A stretch of 64,000 nt of DNA from assembly GCF_900172355.1 (NCBI RefSeq), contig NZ_FWFZ01000002.1:124001-188000 (forward strand), written 5' to 3'. This document shows positions 37,282 through 46,006 of this stretch, piece after piece. Source of the DNA: Roseisalinus antarcticus (lineage in GTDB: Bacteria; Pseudomonadota; Alphaproteobacteria; Rhodobacterales; Rhodobacteraceae). The translations under genes and the position numbers were made by a program. Below the pieces are notes generated by a model. That model did no database searches and was not told where the DNA came from. It saw only the letters and a list, made by a program, of their open reading frames with translations. The number at the start of each line of letters is the position of its first letter. Positions within the stretch are counted from its first letter, which is position 1.

Positions 37282-37665
37282 ATGGCCGACGTGAACAGGG
37301 GAAAACGGCCCCTCAGCCCTCATTTGACGATCTATCGTCCACAATTGACCTCGATCACCTCGATCTTCGTCCGCATCACCGGCAACGCGCTCGTGGTGGC
37401 CGGGCTGCTGATCGTCTGGTGGTTCGCAGCCCTCGCCGCGGGCCCCGAGGCCTATGCCACCGCGAACGGGTTCATCACCTCCTGGTTCGGCGACCTGGTG
37501 ATGTTCCTGTCGGTGCTGGCGCTGTGGTATCACCTGCTGGGCGGGGTGCGGCACCTGATCTGGGACAGCGGGCACATGCTTGACGTGCACCGTTCCGAGA
37601 TTTTCGGCCAGGCGATGATGGTCGCCTCCGTGCTGCTGGCAATCTTCACCGCAATCGTGGTCTGA
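37282..37665 (+). CDS. sdhC: succinate dehydrogenase cytochrome b556 subunit
   Basis: 127 residues, three membrane helices, anchors the succinate dehydrogenase complex and helps form the quinone and haem b sites. RPLSPHLTIYRPQLTSITSIFVRITG is the SdhC signature (with the Ser/Arg of the quinone site), and LWYHLLGGVRHLIWDSGH contains the haem-ligand His region. ATG 37282 has AAGGAC nine bases upstream; an in-frame ATG at 37264 would add only MRRTAL. It is the first gene of sdhC-D-A-(fkbM-lp-lp)-B. Confidence 0.95.
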   Translation: MADVNRGKRPLSPHLTIYRPQLTSITSIFVRITGNALVVAGLLIVWWFAALAAGPEAYATANGFITSWFGDLVMFLSVLALWYHLLGGVRHLIWDSGHMLDVHRSEIFGQAMMVASVLLAIFTAIVV

Positions 37666-37678
37666 GGGGGGGGGCGAC

Positions 37679-38050
37679 ATGGCTTATCTGACCGATCGCA
37701 AACGCGCCGTGGGCATGGGCTCCGCCAAGTCGGGGACCGCGCATCACTGGCGCATGATGGTGACCTCGGTGGCGCTGTTGCCGCTGACGGTGCTGTTCAT
37801 CTTCACCTTCGGCGTGGCGCTGGGCATGCCCTATGAGGAGGCCGCCGCCTATTACGGGCGCCCCGTGCCCGCGCTGATCGCCCTGCTGACGCTGACCGTC
37901 GGCTGGTTTCATTTCAAGGACGGGGTGCAGGCCCTGATCGAGGATTACACCGGCGGGACCACCCGCAAGGCGCTGATCATCGGCTCGATCTGCCTGAGCT
38001 GGGCCGCGCTCGCGGCCTCGGCGCTCGCCATCGTCCGCATCGCACTCTGA
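37679..38050 (+). CDS. sdhD: succinate dehydrogenase membrane anchor subunit
   Basis: 123 residues with three membrane helices: [49 protein letters not shown] (His-containing, near the haem/quinone) and [20 protein letters not shown]. The opening [14 protein letters not shown] matches alphaproteobacterial SdhD. The sdhC-sdhD gap is a run of nine G residues (37666-37674) directly after the sdhC stop, serving as the ribosome-binding site; such a run can slip during replication and would vary the spacing rather than the frame. Confidence 0.93.
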   Translation: MAYLTDRKRAVGMGSAKSGTAHHWRMMVTSVALLPLTVLFIFTFGVALGMPYEEAAAYYGRPVPALIALLTLTVGWFHFKDGVQALIEDYTGGTTRKALIIGSICLSWAALAASALAIVRIAL

Positions 38051-38067
38051 CAGGAGCCGCACCCGAT

Positions 38068-39873
38068 ATGGCCGCTTACGAATACGAGACGCACGAATAC
38101 GACGTTGTGGTTGTGGGGGCCGGCGGCGCCGGTCTGCGCGCCACGCTCGGCATGGCCGAGCAGGGGCTGCGCACCGCCTGCGTGACCAAGGTCTTTCCGA
38201 CCCGGTCGCACACCGTGGCCGCCCAGGGCGGCATCGCCGCCAGCCTGTCCAACATGGGGCCGGACCACTGGCAGTGGCACATGTACGACACCGTCAAGGG
38301 CTCCGACTGGCTCGGCGATACCGACGCCATGGAATACCTCGCCCGCGAGGCGCCCAAGGCTGTCTATGAGCTGGAGCATTACGGCGTGCCCTTCAGCCGC
38401 ACCGAGAAGGGCGAGATCTATCAGCGCCCCTTCGGCGGGCACACCACCGAGTTCGGCGAGGGCCCGCCGGTGCAGCGCACCTGCGCCGCCGCCGACCGCA
38501 CCGGCCATGCGATCCTGCACACGCTCTATGGGCAAAGCCTCAAGCAGCAGGCCGAGTTCTACATCGAATATTTTGCCATCGACCTGCTGATGTCCGAGGA
38601 CGGCCAGTGCCAAGGCGTTCTGGCGTGGAAGCTTGACGACGGTACGATGCACGTCTTCTCTGCCAAGATGGTCGTTCTGGCCACGGGCGGCTATGGCCGC
38701 GCCTATTTCTCGGCGACCTCCGCCCATACCTGCACCGGCGATGGCGGCGGCATGATCGCCCGCGCGGGCCTGCCTCTGCAGGACATGGAGTTCGTGCAGT
38801 TCCACCCGACCGGCATCTACGGCGCCGGCTGCCTGATCACCGAAGGGGCACGGGGCGAGGGCGGCTACCTGACCAATTCCGAGGGCGAGCGGTTCATGGA
38901 ACGCTACGCGCCGACCTACAAGGACCTCGCCTCGCGCGATGTGGTCAGCCGCTGCATGACGATGGAGATCCGCGAAGGACGCGGCGTGGGTCCGAACAAG
39001 GACCATATCCATCTGCACCTCAATCACCTGCCGCCCGAGACGCTGGCGCTGCGGCTGCCCGGCATCTCTGAATCGGCGCGCATCTTTGCCGGGGTGGACC
39101 TGACCAAGGAACCGATCCCGGTCCTGCCCACGGTGCATTACAACATGGGCGGCATCCCCACGAACTACTGGGGCGAGGTGCTGAACCCGACAAAGGACAA
39201 CCCCGACGCCACGGCACCCGGCCTGATGGCCGTGGGCGAGGCGGGCTGCGCCTCGGTCCACGGTGCGAACCGCCTCGGGTCCAACTCGCTGATCGACCTC
39301 GTGGTCTTCGGCCGCGCCGCCGCCATCCGCGCGGCGACGGTGGTGGACCTGGCGACCGCCGTGCCGACCCCCTCCACCGCGTCGATCGAGAAGGCGCTGA
39401 GCCGGTTCGACACGCTGCGCCATGCCGACGGTCAGACCCCGACGGCGGAACTGCGGCTTGAGATGCAGAAGACGATGCAATCGGACGCCGCCGTCTTCCG
39501 CACCGACAAGACGCTGGCCGAGGGTGTCGAGAAGATGGAGGCCGTCGCCGGCAAGATGGCCGACATCAAGGTCACCGACCGGACGCTGATCTGGAACTCC
39601 GACCTGATGGAGACGCTGGAGCTGACGAACCTGATGCCCAACGCGCTCGCCACCGTCGTCGGGGCCGAGGCCCGCAAGGAAAGCCGCGGCGCCCATGCCC
39701 ATGAGGATTATCCCGACCGCGACGACAAGACCTGGCGCAAGCACAGCCTGGCCTGGGTCGACGGCACGAAGACCAGGCTCGACTATCGGCCCGTGCATCT
39801 CGATCCGCTGACGACCGAGGAAAAGGGCGGGATCGACCTGAAGAAGATCGCGCCCAAGGCGCGCGTCTACTGA
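38068..39873 (+). CDS. sdhA: succinate dehydrogenase flavoprotein subunit
   Basis: Catalytic subunit oxidising succinate to fumarate, peripheral on the cytoplasmic side of the membrane. 601 residues. FAD motif [17 protein letters not shown]; covalent-FAD His in [11 protein letters not shown]; substrate/catalytic blocks [31 protein letters not shown], and the second FAD block [24 protein letters not shown]. The C-terminal WRKHSLAW ... LDYRPV is typical. It begins 17 bp after sdhD. The next subunit gene, sdhB, follows only after three inserted genes. Confidence 0.98.
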   Translation: MAAYEYETHEYDVVVVGAGGAGLRATLGMAEQGLRTACVTKVFPTRSHTVAAQGGIAASLSNMGPDHWQWHMYDTVKGSDWLGDTDAMEYLAREAPKAVYELEHYGVPFSRTEKGEIYQRPFGGHTTEFGEGPPVQRTCAAADRTGHAILHTLYGQSLKQQAEFYIEYFAIDLLMSEDGQCQGVLAWKLDDGTMHVFSAKMVVLATGGYGRAYFSATSAHTCTGDGGGMIARAGLPLQDMEFVQFHPTGIYGAGCLITEGARGEGGYLTNSEGERFMERYAPTYKDLASRDVVSRCMTMEIREGRGVGPNKDHIHLHLNHLPPETLALRLPGISESARIFAGVDLTKEPIPVLPTVHYNMGGIPTNYWGEVLNPTKDNPDATAPGLMAVGEAGCASVHGANRLGSNSLIDLVVFGRAAAIRAATVVDLATAVPTPSTASIEKALSRFDTLRHADGQTPTAELRLEMQKTMQSDAAVFRTDKTLAEGVEKMEAVAGKMADIKVTDRTLIWNSDLMETLELTNLMPNALATVVGAEARKESRGAHAHEDYPDRDDKTWRKHSLAWVDGTKTRLDYRPVHLDPLTTEEKGGIDLKKIAPKARVY

Positions 39874-39887
39874 TCGGCGGCGCGGAG

Positions 39888-40652
39888 ATGTGGCGGCAGC
39901 TGTACACGGCGACCCGGCGCACCCCGCTGCTGAAATCCGTCGTCTGGCGGATGCTGCCTGACGAGGCCGTCACGCTCGACGGCCTGACCATGCATGTGCA
40001 TCCGCGCGACAACATGACAGAACGGCACATCTGGCTGCATCACGTCTGGCCAGAGCCCGACTCCATCGCGAAGCTCTGCGCCATCGTCGCGGCCCGGCCC
40101 TGCCTGGTGATCGACGTGGGCGCCAATTGCGGCGCCTTCACCGTGCCGCTGGCCCGTGCAGCCGCGCCTGGATCGCGGGTGATCGCGGTGGAGCCGAACC
40201 CCGCGATGGTCGCCCGCCTGGCTGCGAACCTCGACGCCAACGGCCTCGCCGACAGGGTAGAGATCGTGCAGCGTGCGCTGGACGCCCAGGACGGGTCGGC
40301 GACACTGACGCTGCACGCCCGCAACCTTGGCCAATCCTCGCTTGGCACGCCGAAACGCCCGGGCCAGAGCCTGACCGTGGCGGCGACGACGCTCGCCGGC
40401 CTGATCGCCGACAGCGCCCTGCCGGTGGTCGTCAAGATCGACATCGAGGGACATGAGGATACCGCGCTCTGGCCGCTGCTGACCGGCGCCCGGCACCTGC
40501 CGGAGGTCTTCCTGCTGGAAACCCAGCATGCGGCGCAATGGTCGCACGACCTCGTCGCGCGGTTGTCCGAACTTGGCTATGACCAGACCTACTCGGGCGA
40601 AGGCAACACCCTGTTTCATCGCAGCCCGTCGCAACAGGGCCCTGGCGCATGA
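39888..40652 (+). CDS. FkbM family methyltransferase inserted in the sdh operon
   Basis: 254 residues. SAM-binding motif I CLVIDVGANCGAFTVPLAR, motif II VIAVEPNPAMVARL, and the FkbM-type IDIEGHEDTALWPLL with its Asp/Glu; VFLLETQH follows. The family O-methylates sugars, polyketides or peptides; the acceptor here is unknown. It starts 14 bp after sdhA and its stop overlaps the next gene by ATGA, so it is transcribed and perhaps coupled within the sdh operon despite no link to succinate oxidation. Confidence 0.87.
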   Translation: MWRQLYTATRRTPLLKSVVWRMLPDEAVTLDGLTMHVHPRDNMTERHIWLHHVWPEPDSIAKLCAIVAARPCLVIDVGANCGAFTVPLARAAAPGSRVIAVEPNPAMVARLAANLDANGLADRVEIVQRALDAQDGSATLTLHARNLGQSSLGTPKRPGQSLTVAATTLAGLIADSALPVVVKIDIEGHEDTALWPLLTGARHLPEVFLLETQHAAQWSHDLVARLSELGYDQTYSGEGNTLFHRSPSQQGPGA

Positions 40653-40939
40653 TCCGGTTTGCTCTCATTCCCGCATTGGCGGTGCTTGTGGGATGCGGCC
40701 CGGTGTCGCCCGACCGCGCGGCGGATCTTTGCGAACAGCGCGCACGGGACGCCCAAGGCCCCTCCGGCGCCCTGCGCGTCGGGACAAATTCGCGCAACGG
40801 CCCCTACGTCAACGGCGAAATCTCCGTGACCTCGGACTACCTTCAGGGACGGGACCCGATGGAACTCTACCGGTCCTGCGTCTTCAACTACACCGGCGGA
40901 TCGCCGATCCGCCCCCCGCGCCTGAGAGGGCCCAGATGA
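40649..40939 (+). CDS. small predicted lipoprotein
   Basis: 96 residues. Type II signal peptide IRFALIPALAVLVGCGP with lipobox LVGC (Cys16). The mature part, CEQRARDAQGPSGALRVGTNSRNGPYVNGEISVTSDYLQGRDPMELYRSCVFNYTG, resembles small Rhodobacterales lipoproteins found beside sdhB as I recall, with two further Cys. Function unknown. It overlaps the methyltransferase stop and the next gene start by ATGA on both sides. Confidence 0.78.
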   Translation: MIRFALIPALAVLVGCGPVSPDRAADLCEQRARDAQGPSGALRVGTNSRNGPYVNGEISVTSDYLQGRDPMELYRSCVFNYTGGSPIRPPRLRGPR

Positions 40940-41259
40940 TCCGCCTTGCCTGCCTGCTTATGCTCGTCGCCGCTGCCAGCTGCACCCAGATACGCAATGT
41001 CACCGACACCGTGGCCGAACGCACCGTCGGCAACCCCGCGCGGACCGTGATCCAGCCCGCGATCGAGGCGCAGGTCGGCGATGCCGCCCAGGCCCAACGC
41101 ATCACCGATTGCGTGATCGAATATGCCACGCCGGGCGAGCTGACCCGCATCGCCGCCGACGCCACCTCGATCGAGGGTCCCGCCCCCGACATCACGCTTC
41201 TCATCGCCGACATTCTCTCTCGCCCCGCCACGTCGCAATGCGCCGCGGGCGCGGCCTGA
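40936..41259 (+). CDS. second small predicted lipoprotein upstream of sdhB
   Basis: 107 residues with a type II signal peptide IRLACLLMLVAAASCTQ (lipobox AASC, Cys16). The remainder is helical (TDTVAERTVGNPARTVIQPAIEAQVGDAAQAQRITDCVIEYATPGELTRIAADA), a pattern seen in other small Rhodobacterales proteins and possibly related to a helical Cys-containing periplasmic domain. Family not named with confidence. It overlaps the preceding lipoprotein by ATGA and ends 18 bp before sdhB. Confidence 0.75.
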   Translation: MIRLACLLMLVAAASCTQIRNVTDTVAERTVGNPARTVIQPAIEAQVGDAAQAQRITDCVIEYATPGELTRIAADATSIEGPAPDITLLIADILSRPATSQCAAGAA

Positions 41260-41277
41260 CCGGAAAGGACGTAAACC

Positions 41278-42057
41278 ATGGTTGAATTCACGCTTCCCAA
41301 GAACTCCCGCATCACCACGGGCAAGACCTGGCCCAAGCCCGAGGGTGCGACCAACCTGCGCACCTTCAAGATCTACCGCTGGAACGAGGAATCGGGCGAA
41401 ACGCCGAAGATCGACACCTATTTCGTCGATATGGACACCTGCGGACCGATGGTCCTGGACGCCCTGATCAAGATCAAGTCCGAGATCGACCCGACCCTGA
41501 CCTTTCGCCGATCCTGCCGCGAGGGGATCTGCGGGTCCTGCGCCATGAACATCGACGGGATCAACACGCTGGCCTGCATCTACGGCATGGACGAGATCAA
41601 GGGAGAGGTGAAGATCTATCCCCTCCCGCACATGCCGGTGGTCAAGGACCTCATTCCCGACCTGACACATTTCTACGCCCAGCACGCCAGCATCATGCCC
41701 TGGCTCGAGACGACGACGAACCGCCCCGCCAAGGAGTGGAAGCAATCGATCGAGGACCGCAAGAAGCTCGACGGGCTCTATGAATGCGTGATGTGCGCCG
41801 CTTGCTCGACGGCCTGCCCGTCCTACTGGTGGAACGGCGACCGCTACCTCGGGCCGGCGGCGTTGCTGCACGCCTACCGCTGGATCATCGACAGCCGGGA
41901 CGAGGCGACGGGCGAGCGTCTCGACCAGCTTGAGGATCCGTTCAAGCTCTATCGTTGCCACACCATCATGAACTGCGCCAAGACCTGCCCCAAGGGGCTG
42001 AACCCGGCGGCGGCGATCAGCCATATCAAGCAGATGATGGTCGAGCGCACGGTCTGA
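41278..42057 (+). CDS. sdhB: succinate dehydrogenase iron-sulfur subunit
   Basis: 259 residues, carries electrons from SdhA to quinone. N-terminal 2Fe-2S domain with C80, C85, C88 and C100 ([16 protein letters not shown] ... LAC). C-terminal 4Fe-4S/3Fe-4S domain with [17 protein letters not shown] and [17 protein letters not shown]. All ligands are intact. AAAGGAC lies before ATG 41278. It completes the sdh operon after the three inserted genes. Confidence 0.98.
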   Translation: MVEFTLPKNSRITTGKTWPKPEGATNLRTFKIYRWNEESGETPKIDTYFVDMDTCGPMVLDALIKIKSEIDPTLTFRRSCREGICGSCAMNIDGINTLACIYGMDEIKGEVKIYPLPHMPVVKDLIPDLTHFYAQHASIMPWLETTTNRPAKEWKQSIEDRKKLDGLYECVMCAACSTACPSYWWNGDRYLGPAALLHAYRWIIDSRDEATGERLDQLEDPFKLYRCHTIMNCAKTCPKGLNPAAAISHIKQMMVERTV

Positions 42058-42075
42058 TCGGGACCGGCGCCCGCC

Positions 42076-42789
42076 ATGGATCTTTCGCTCTCCTACGCGC
42101 TTCTTCTGGCGACCCTTGCAGGACTTTCCATGCCGCTCGGGGCTGCGCTGGCGCGGATCGAAAGCCTGAAGCCCGACTGGCTGCACGACGAGGGCCGCCA
42201 CGGGGTCATCGCGTTCGGGGGCGGGGCCCTGTTCGCGGCCGTAGCCCTTGTGCTGGTGCCCGAGGGGGCCGATCGGTTGCCTGCCGTTCCGGCGGTTTTC
42301 CTGTTCCTGCTGGGCGGTGTGTCTTTCGCGGCGCTCGACCGGCTGATCGCGGGGCGCAAGGGGCCGGGGGCGCAGTTCATCGCGATGCTGTCGGATTTCC
42401 TGCCCGAGGCGGCGGCCCTGGGGGCGCTTCTCGCGGGGGATCCGGGGACGGGTATCCTGTTGATGTGCATCATCATTCTTCAGAACATCCCCGAGGCGTT
42501 CAACGCCTGCCGAGAGATGATGGCGACCAACCCAACCGCCCGCACGTTGCCGTTCTTTCTGATGCTGGTGCCGCTCGGCCCGCTTGCGGCCTGGCTCGGG
42601 CATGATCTGCTGATGGAGGCGCCATACTGGCTGGGCGGGGTCATGATCTTTGCAGGCGGCGGCATCCTCTATCTGATCTTCGAGGACATCGCGCCCCAGG
42701 TGCGGCTGGAGAAGACCTGGCTGCCGCCGCTTGGCGGTATCCTCGGCTTTGCGCTCGGGCTGGCCGGACATCTGGCGATGAGCGGCTAG
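42076..42789 (+). CDS. ZIP family metal transporter
   Basis: 237 residues, about eight membrane helices. The ZIP helix-IV/V metal-binding pattern appears as SDFLPEAAALGALLAG and IIILQNIPEAFNACREM; the usual HNxPEG-type motif is changed to DFLPEA in helix IV, so divalent specificity may differ from zinc. Follows sdhB by 18 bp and could be co-transcribed with it; iron supply for Fe-S and haem centres is a possible but unproven link. The 255 bp after it contain the AT-rich promoter region of the ABC operon. Confidence 0.85.
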   Translation: MDLSLSYALLLATLAGLSMPLGAALARIESLKPDWLHDEGRHGVIAFGGGALFAAVALVLVPEGADRLPAVPAVFLFLLGGVSFAALDRLIAGRKGPGAQFIAMLSDFLPEAAALGALLAGDPGTGILLMCIIILQNIPEAFNACREMMATNPTARTLPFFLMLVPLGPLAAWLGHDLLMEAPYWLGGVMIFAGGGILYLIFEDIAPQVRLEKTWLPPLGGILGFALGLAGHLAMSG

Positions 42790-42942
42790 GTCCCACTCGA
42801 CGCCGTCGCGGCCGAGGTCCGGAGTCCGGGCCCGCGGCACCGCAAGAATGGCCCGTAAATGGCCCAAAGCCGTGCCGGCCGGACAGAAAGGTGCCTTCTG
42901 GCGCGGCCAGTACCAGTGATAATTTATTGATTTTTATTAAAA

Positions 42943-42977
42943 GTTCAAATTGCAAGTTAACATTGTTCATTTTGAAC
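42943..42977. promoter_or_regulatory. GTTCAAA-N21-TTTGAAC dyad upstream of the sugar ABC operon
   Basis: A perfect 7-bp dyad (42943-42949 and 42971-42977) in an AT-rich ~65-bp block that stands out from the GC-rich surroundings, 68 bp before the binding-protein ATG. Promoter-like AT content and dyad symmetry suggest an operator/promoter for the importer. No regulator gene is adjacent. Assignment by eye. Confidence 0.45.
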
Positions 42978-43044
42978 GCTATGGGCTGTGGTGAGTTGCG
43001 TGCCGATCACTCATCTTCTCCGCCTCAACGGGGAGGAATTGAGA

Positions 43045-44094
43045 ATGACCAAAGTGATCAGACCATCCGTATCCGCCGCGGCCATCGGCGCGGCCCTGCT
43101 GATCGGGGGCGCAGCTGCGGCACAGGACCTGTCCGACAGCACCATCGGGTATTCCATTCCGGTCAGCGGGCTCGAGGTGATCGACAATTTTGCCGAGATG
43201 CTCGAGGCGACGACCGCAAGCTCCGGCGAGGCGGATTTCGTGATCGTCAGCGCCGAGGGGGACCCGCTCAAGCAGACCACCGATGTGGAGGCGCTGGCGG
43301 CCCAGGGCGCCGATGCGGTGGTGATCACTGCGGCCAGCGATGTCGGCTGGGATCTCGCGATCCAGAACGCGAAGGCGCAGGGCGCGGTCGTGGTGAACCA
43401 TTCCGGCTTCGCGATCACGGGCGTCGACCAGAACGTCATGCTCGATTTCTACGATTCCGGCTACGAAGTCGGCGCCGCCGCTGCCGCCTGGCTGAACGAG
43501 ACCCATGACGGCGCGGGGCAGGTCGGCATCCTGGCCCAATCCGGCGACAGCGGGCTGGCCGAGCGCAGTCAGGGCATGCGCGATGGCATCACGGAAAATT
43601 CCGACGCCGAGGTCGTGGCCGAGGTCGACGCATACGACCGTCTCGAGGGGGCCGAGGGCGCGTCCAACATCCTCGCGGCCAACCCAGAGGTGAGCGTCCT
43701 GCTGGCCTTCAACGACGATGTCGGGCTGGGCGCCCTTCAGGCGGCGACCGAGGCGGGGCGGACCGATCCCGCGGACCTCTTCATCGGCGGCACCGACGGG
43801 CTGCCCGACGCTCTGACGGCGATCGAGGACGGCACGCCCTATCAGGCGACCTGGGGCTACATGTTCGGCTTCAGCGCGATCCTGACCATGCAGGACACCG
43901 AGGCGCTGCTGCGGGGCGAGACCGTGCCGCCGACGCGGGTCCAGCAGGGCCGTCTCGTGACCTCGGACACCTTGGCCGAGTACCGCGAAATCACGGCCGA
44001 TCCGTTCAGCGACGCCGCCGAGCCGATCTTTGCCGAGGTCAGCCGGTACTCTGACGCCGTGCTGTCCCAGGGGGATGCCACCCCCGCGGAATGA
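43045..44094 (+). CDS. sugar-type ABC transporter substrate-binding protein
   Basis: 349 residues. Signal peptide TKVIRPSVSAAAIGAALLIGGAAAAQD. Mature protein is a periplasmic-binding protein of the ribose/galactose (Peripla_BP_4) type: DSTIGYSIPVSGLEVIDNFAEML, QTTDVEALAAQGADAVVITAAS, LAFNDDVGLGALQAATEAGR, FIGGTDGLPDALTAIEDG. Likely binds a monosaccharide or sugar-like ligand. ATG 43045 has GGAGG well spaced; the longer frame upstream lacks a signal start. First gene of a binding protein-ATPase-permease-hydrolase operon. Confidence 0.9.
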   Translation: MTKVIRPSVSAAAIGAALLIGGAAAAQDLSDSTIGYSIPVSGLEVIDNFAEMLEATTASSGEADFVIVSAEGDPLKQTTDVEALAAQGADAVVITAASDVGWDLAIQNAKAQGAVVVNHSGFAITGVDQNVMLDFYDSGYEVGAAAAAWLNETHDGAGQVGILAQSGDSGLAERSQGMRDGITENSDAEVVAEVDAYDRLEGAEGASNILAANPEVSVLLAFNDDVGLGALQAATEAGRTDPADLFIGGTDGLPDALTAIEDGTPYQATWGYMFGFSAILTMQDTEALLRGETVPPTRVQQGRLVTSDTLAEYREITADPFSDAAEPIFAEVSRYSDAVLSQGDATPAE

Positions 44095-44145
44095 CGCCCG
44101 ACCGGGCCCGTCATCCCGGCGGGCCCGTCAACCGAGACGAGGCCA

Positions 44146-44919
44146 ATGACATCACTGCAGAAATCTGACGCGCCCGCTGCGGGGTCCGCCGTCGTGTGCC
44201 GGAATCTGACGCGCTTTTTCGGGGCGGTCCGCGCCCTTCACCAGGTTTCTCTGTCGATCAACCGCGGAGAGATCGTCTGCCTGGTCGGTGACAACGGGGC
44301 GGGCAAGAGCACGCTGGTCAAGATCCTCAGCGGCACCCTCGCGCCCGACGACGGACGCATCGAGATCGACGGCCGGGACTATCGCCGCTACGACATGCGC
44401 GAGGCGCAGCGCCTCGGCATTCAGACGGTTCACCAGCACCTTGCGCTTTGCGACAAGCTCTCGGCGGCCGAGAATATCGTCCTGGGCCGAGAACCCGGGC
44501 GCTTCCGGTTCGGTCCCATTGAGGTGTTTGACCGCGCCAGAGCCCGCGAGATCGCGGAACAGAGCCTCAAGGCCGTCTCGGCGACGATCCCGAACATCGA
44601 CCTGCCAGTCGAAAAGCTCTCGGGCGGACAGCGCCAGGCCATCGCGATCGCGCGGGCGGTAAATGCGGCCGACCGCATGGTCATCTTCGACGAGCCCACC
44701 GCGGCCCTCGGGATCAAGCAGACCGCGGCGACCCTGGATGCGATCCGCAAGGTCGCCGATACCGGTCTCGCGGCCCTGGTGATCATGCACAACCTCGACG
44801 ATGTCTACGAGATCGCCGACCGGATCATCGCGCTTCGCCTCGGCTTCGTCGTGGCCGATGTGCCGCGGTCCGGGATGTCGCGGTCCGAACTGGCGGCAAG
44901 GATGTCCGGCCATGACTGA
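44146..44919 (+). CDS. ABC transporter ATP-binding protein, single-domain, sugar type
   Basis: 257 residues with one nucleotide-binding domain: Walker A GDNGAGKSTLVKIL, Q-loop VHQHLALCD, signature LSGGQRQAIAIARA, Walker B MVIFDEPTAALG, H-loop IMHN. Most ribose-type ATPases (RbsA) have two such domains; a single one resembles FrcA-type systems, so two copies probably dimerise. It ends within the permease start (8-bp overlap, 44912-44919). Confidence 0.93.
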   Translation: MTSLQKSDAPAAGSAVVCRNLTRFFGAVRALHQVSLSINRGEIVCLVGDNGAGKSTLVKILSGTLAPDDGRIEIDGRDYRRYDMREAQRLGIQTVHQHLALCDKLSAAENIVLGREPGRFRFGPIEVFDRARAREIAEQSLKAVSATIPNIDLPVEKLSGGQRQAIAIARAVNAADRMVIFDEPTAALGIKQTAATLDAIRKVADTGLAALVIMHNLDDVYEIADRIIALRLGFVVADVPRSGMSRSELAARMSGHD

Positions 44920-46006
44920 TGCCACCAAGACCCGCCCCCGCGCCCGCGCCCATAAGGAGAGATCCGAGGCGGCGATCCGCAACGTCACGCTTCTGGTGCT
45001 GATCGTGGTCTTCTGCGCGACGGTTCAGATCGTGAACGACAATTTCCTGACGCTGCCCAGCCTGCGCGTCGTCGGGCTGAACATCTCGTTCGTCGGGATC
45101 GCGGCCATCGGGGCGGCCCTGCTGATGGTGGCCGGCCAGATCGACCTGTCCATCGGCTCTATCTTTGCGCTGTCGGCCGTCGTCTCGGCCCTTCTCGCCC
45201 AGTCCATTCCACCGGTTCTGGCGATCGCGGCCGGGATCGCGTCGGGCGGGCTCGTCGGCCTGATAAACGGGCTGATCGTCTGGCGGATCAACGTCTCGCC
45301 GATCATCGTAACGCTGGGGGCGCTGACCTTCGTCCGGGGGCTGGTGCTGATCCTCACAGGCGATCGGAGCGTCACTGGCGTCGGCGACGGTTTCACAATC
45401 CTCGGGCGTTCGACGATCTTCGGCCTGCCGCTTCCGATCCTGATCTTTGTGCTGGTGGCGCTGGCCGCGACGTTCCTGCTCGCGCAGACCCGGTCGGGGC
45501 TGCATATCCGGGCCTTCGGCGACGACCGGCAGGCGGCGGAATTCGCCGGCCTCAACGGCCGCCGGATCACCCTCGGGCTTTTTGCCACGAGCGGGCTGAT
45601 GGCGGGTCTGGCCGGGGTGCTTGCGGCGAGCCGCCTTGGTGGCGCAAGCCCGAATTTCGGCATCGGCTTCGAACTTGAGGTCATCACCGCGGTGGTTCTG
45701 GGCGGTGTGGCGATCACCGGCGGAGAGGGCCGGATGACCGGCGTCGTCCTCTCCGTGATCCTGCTGGGTCTGGTCACGAGCGGGATCACCGCCATGGGGC
45801 TGGATCCGAACATCGGCCGGCTTGTGGTGGGCGGCGCCCTGATCGCGGCGGTGGCCGTGAACCAGATCGGCCAGGAGCGTCATCAGAGCAGGCAGCGCCG
45901 GCAGGCGATGGAAGAGTTCGCGGCCGAGGGCGGCGCGGCGGAACGCATGGGGCTGACCGTCACCGGCCAGTCGACACCATCGGGGGAGGCAAAGGGTGGC
46001 ACATGA
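44912..46006 (+). CDS. sugar-type ABC transporter permease
   Basis: 364 residues with eight to nine membrane helices and the BPD_transp_2 family signature: VGIAAIGAALLMVAGQIDLSIGSIFALS, IIVTLGALTFVRGLVLILTGD, LHIRAFGDDRQAAEFAGLNGRRIT (the coupling loop) and VITAVVLGGVAITGGEGRM. The ATG lies 8 bp inside the ATPase gene; an extended C-terminal tail (residues ~325-364, QERHQSRQRRQAMEEFA) is cytoplasmic and unusual in length. Confidence 0.92.
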   Translation: MTDATKTRPRARAHKERSEAAIRNVTLLVLIVVFCATVQIVNDNFLTLPSLRVVGLNISFVGIAAIGAALLMVAGQIDLSIGSIFALSAVVSALLAQSIPPVLAIAAGIASGGLVGLINGLIVWRINVSPIIVTLGALTFVRGLVLILTGDRSVTGVGDGFTILGRSTIFGLPLPILIFVLVALAATFLLAQTRSGLHIRAFGDDRQAAEFAGLNGRRITLGLFATSGLMAGLAGVLAASRLGGASPNFGIGFELEVITAVVLGGVAITGGEGRMTGVVLSVILLGLVTSGITAMGLDPNIGRLVVGGALIAAVAVNQIGQERHQSRQRRQAMEEFAAEGGAAERMGLTVTGQSTPSGEAKGGT

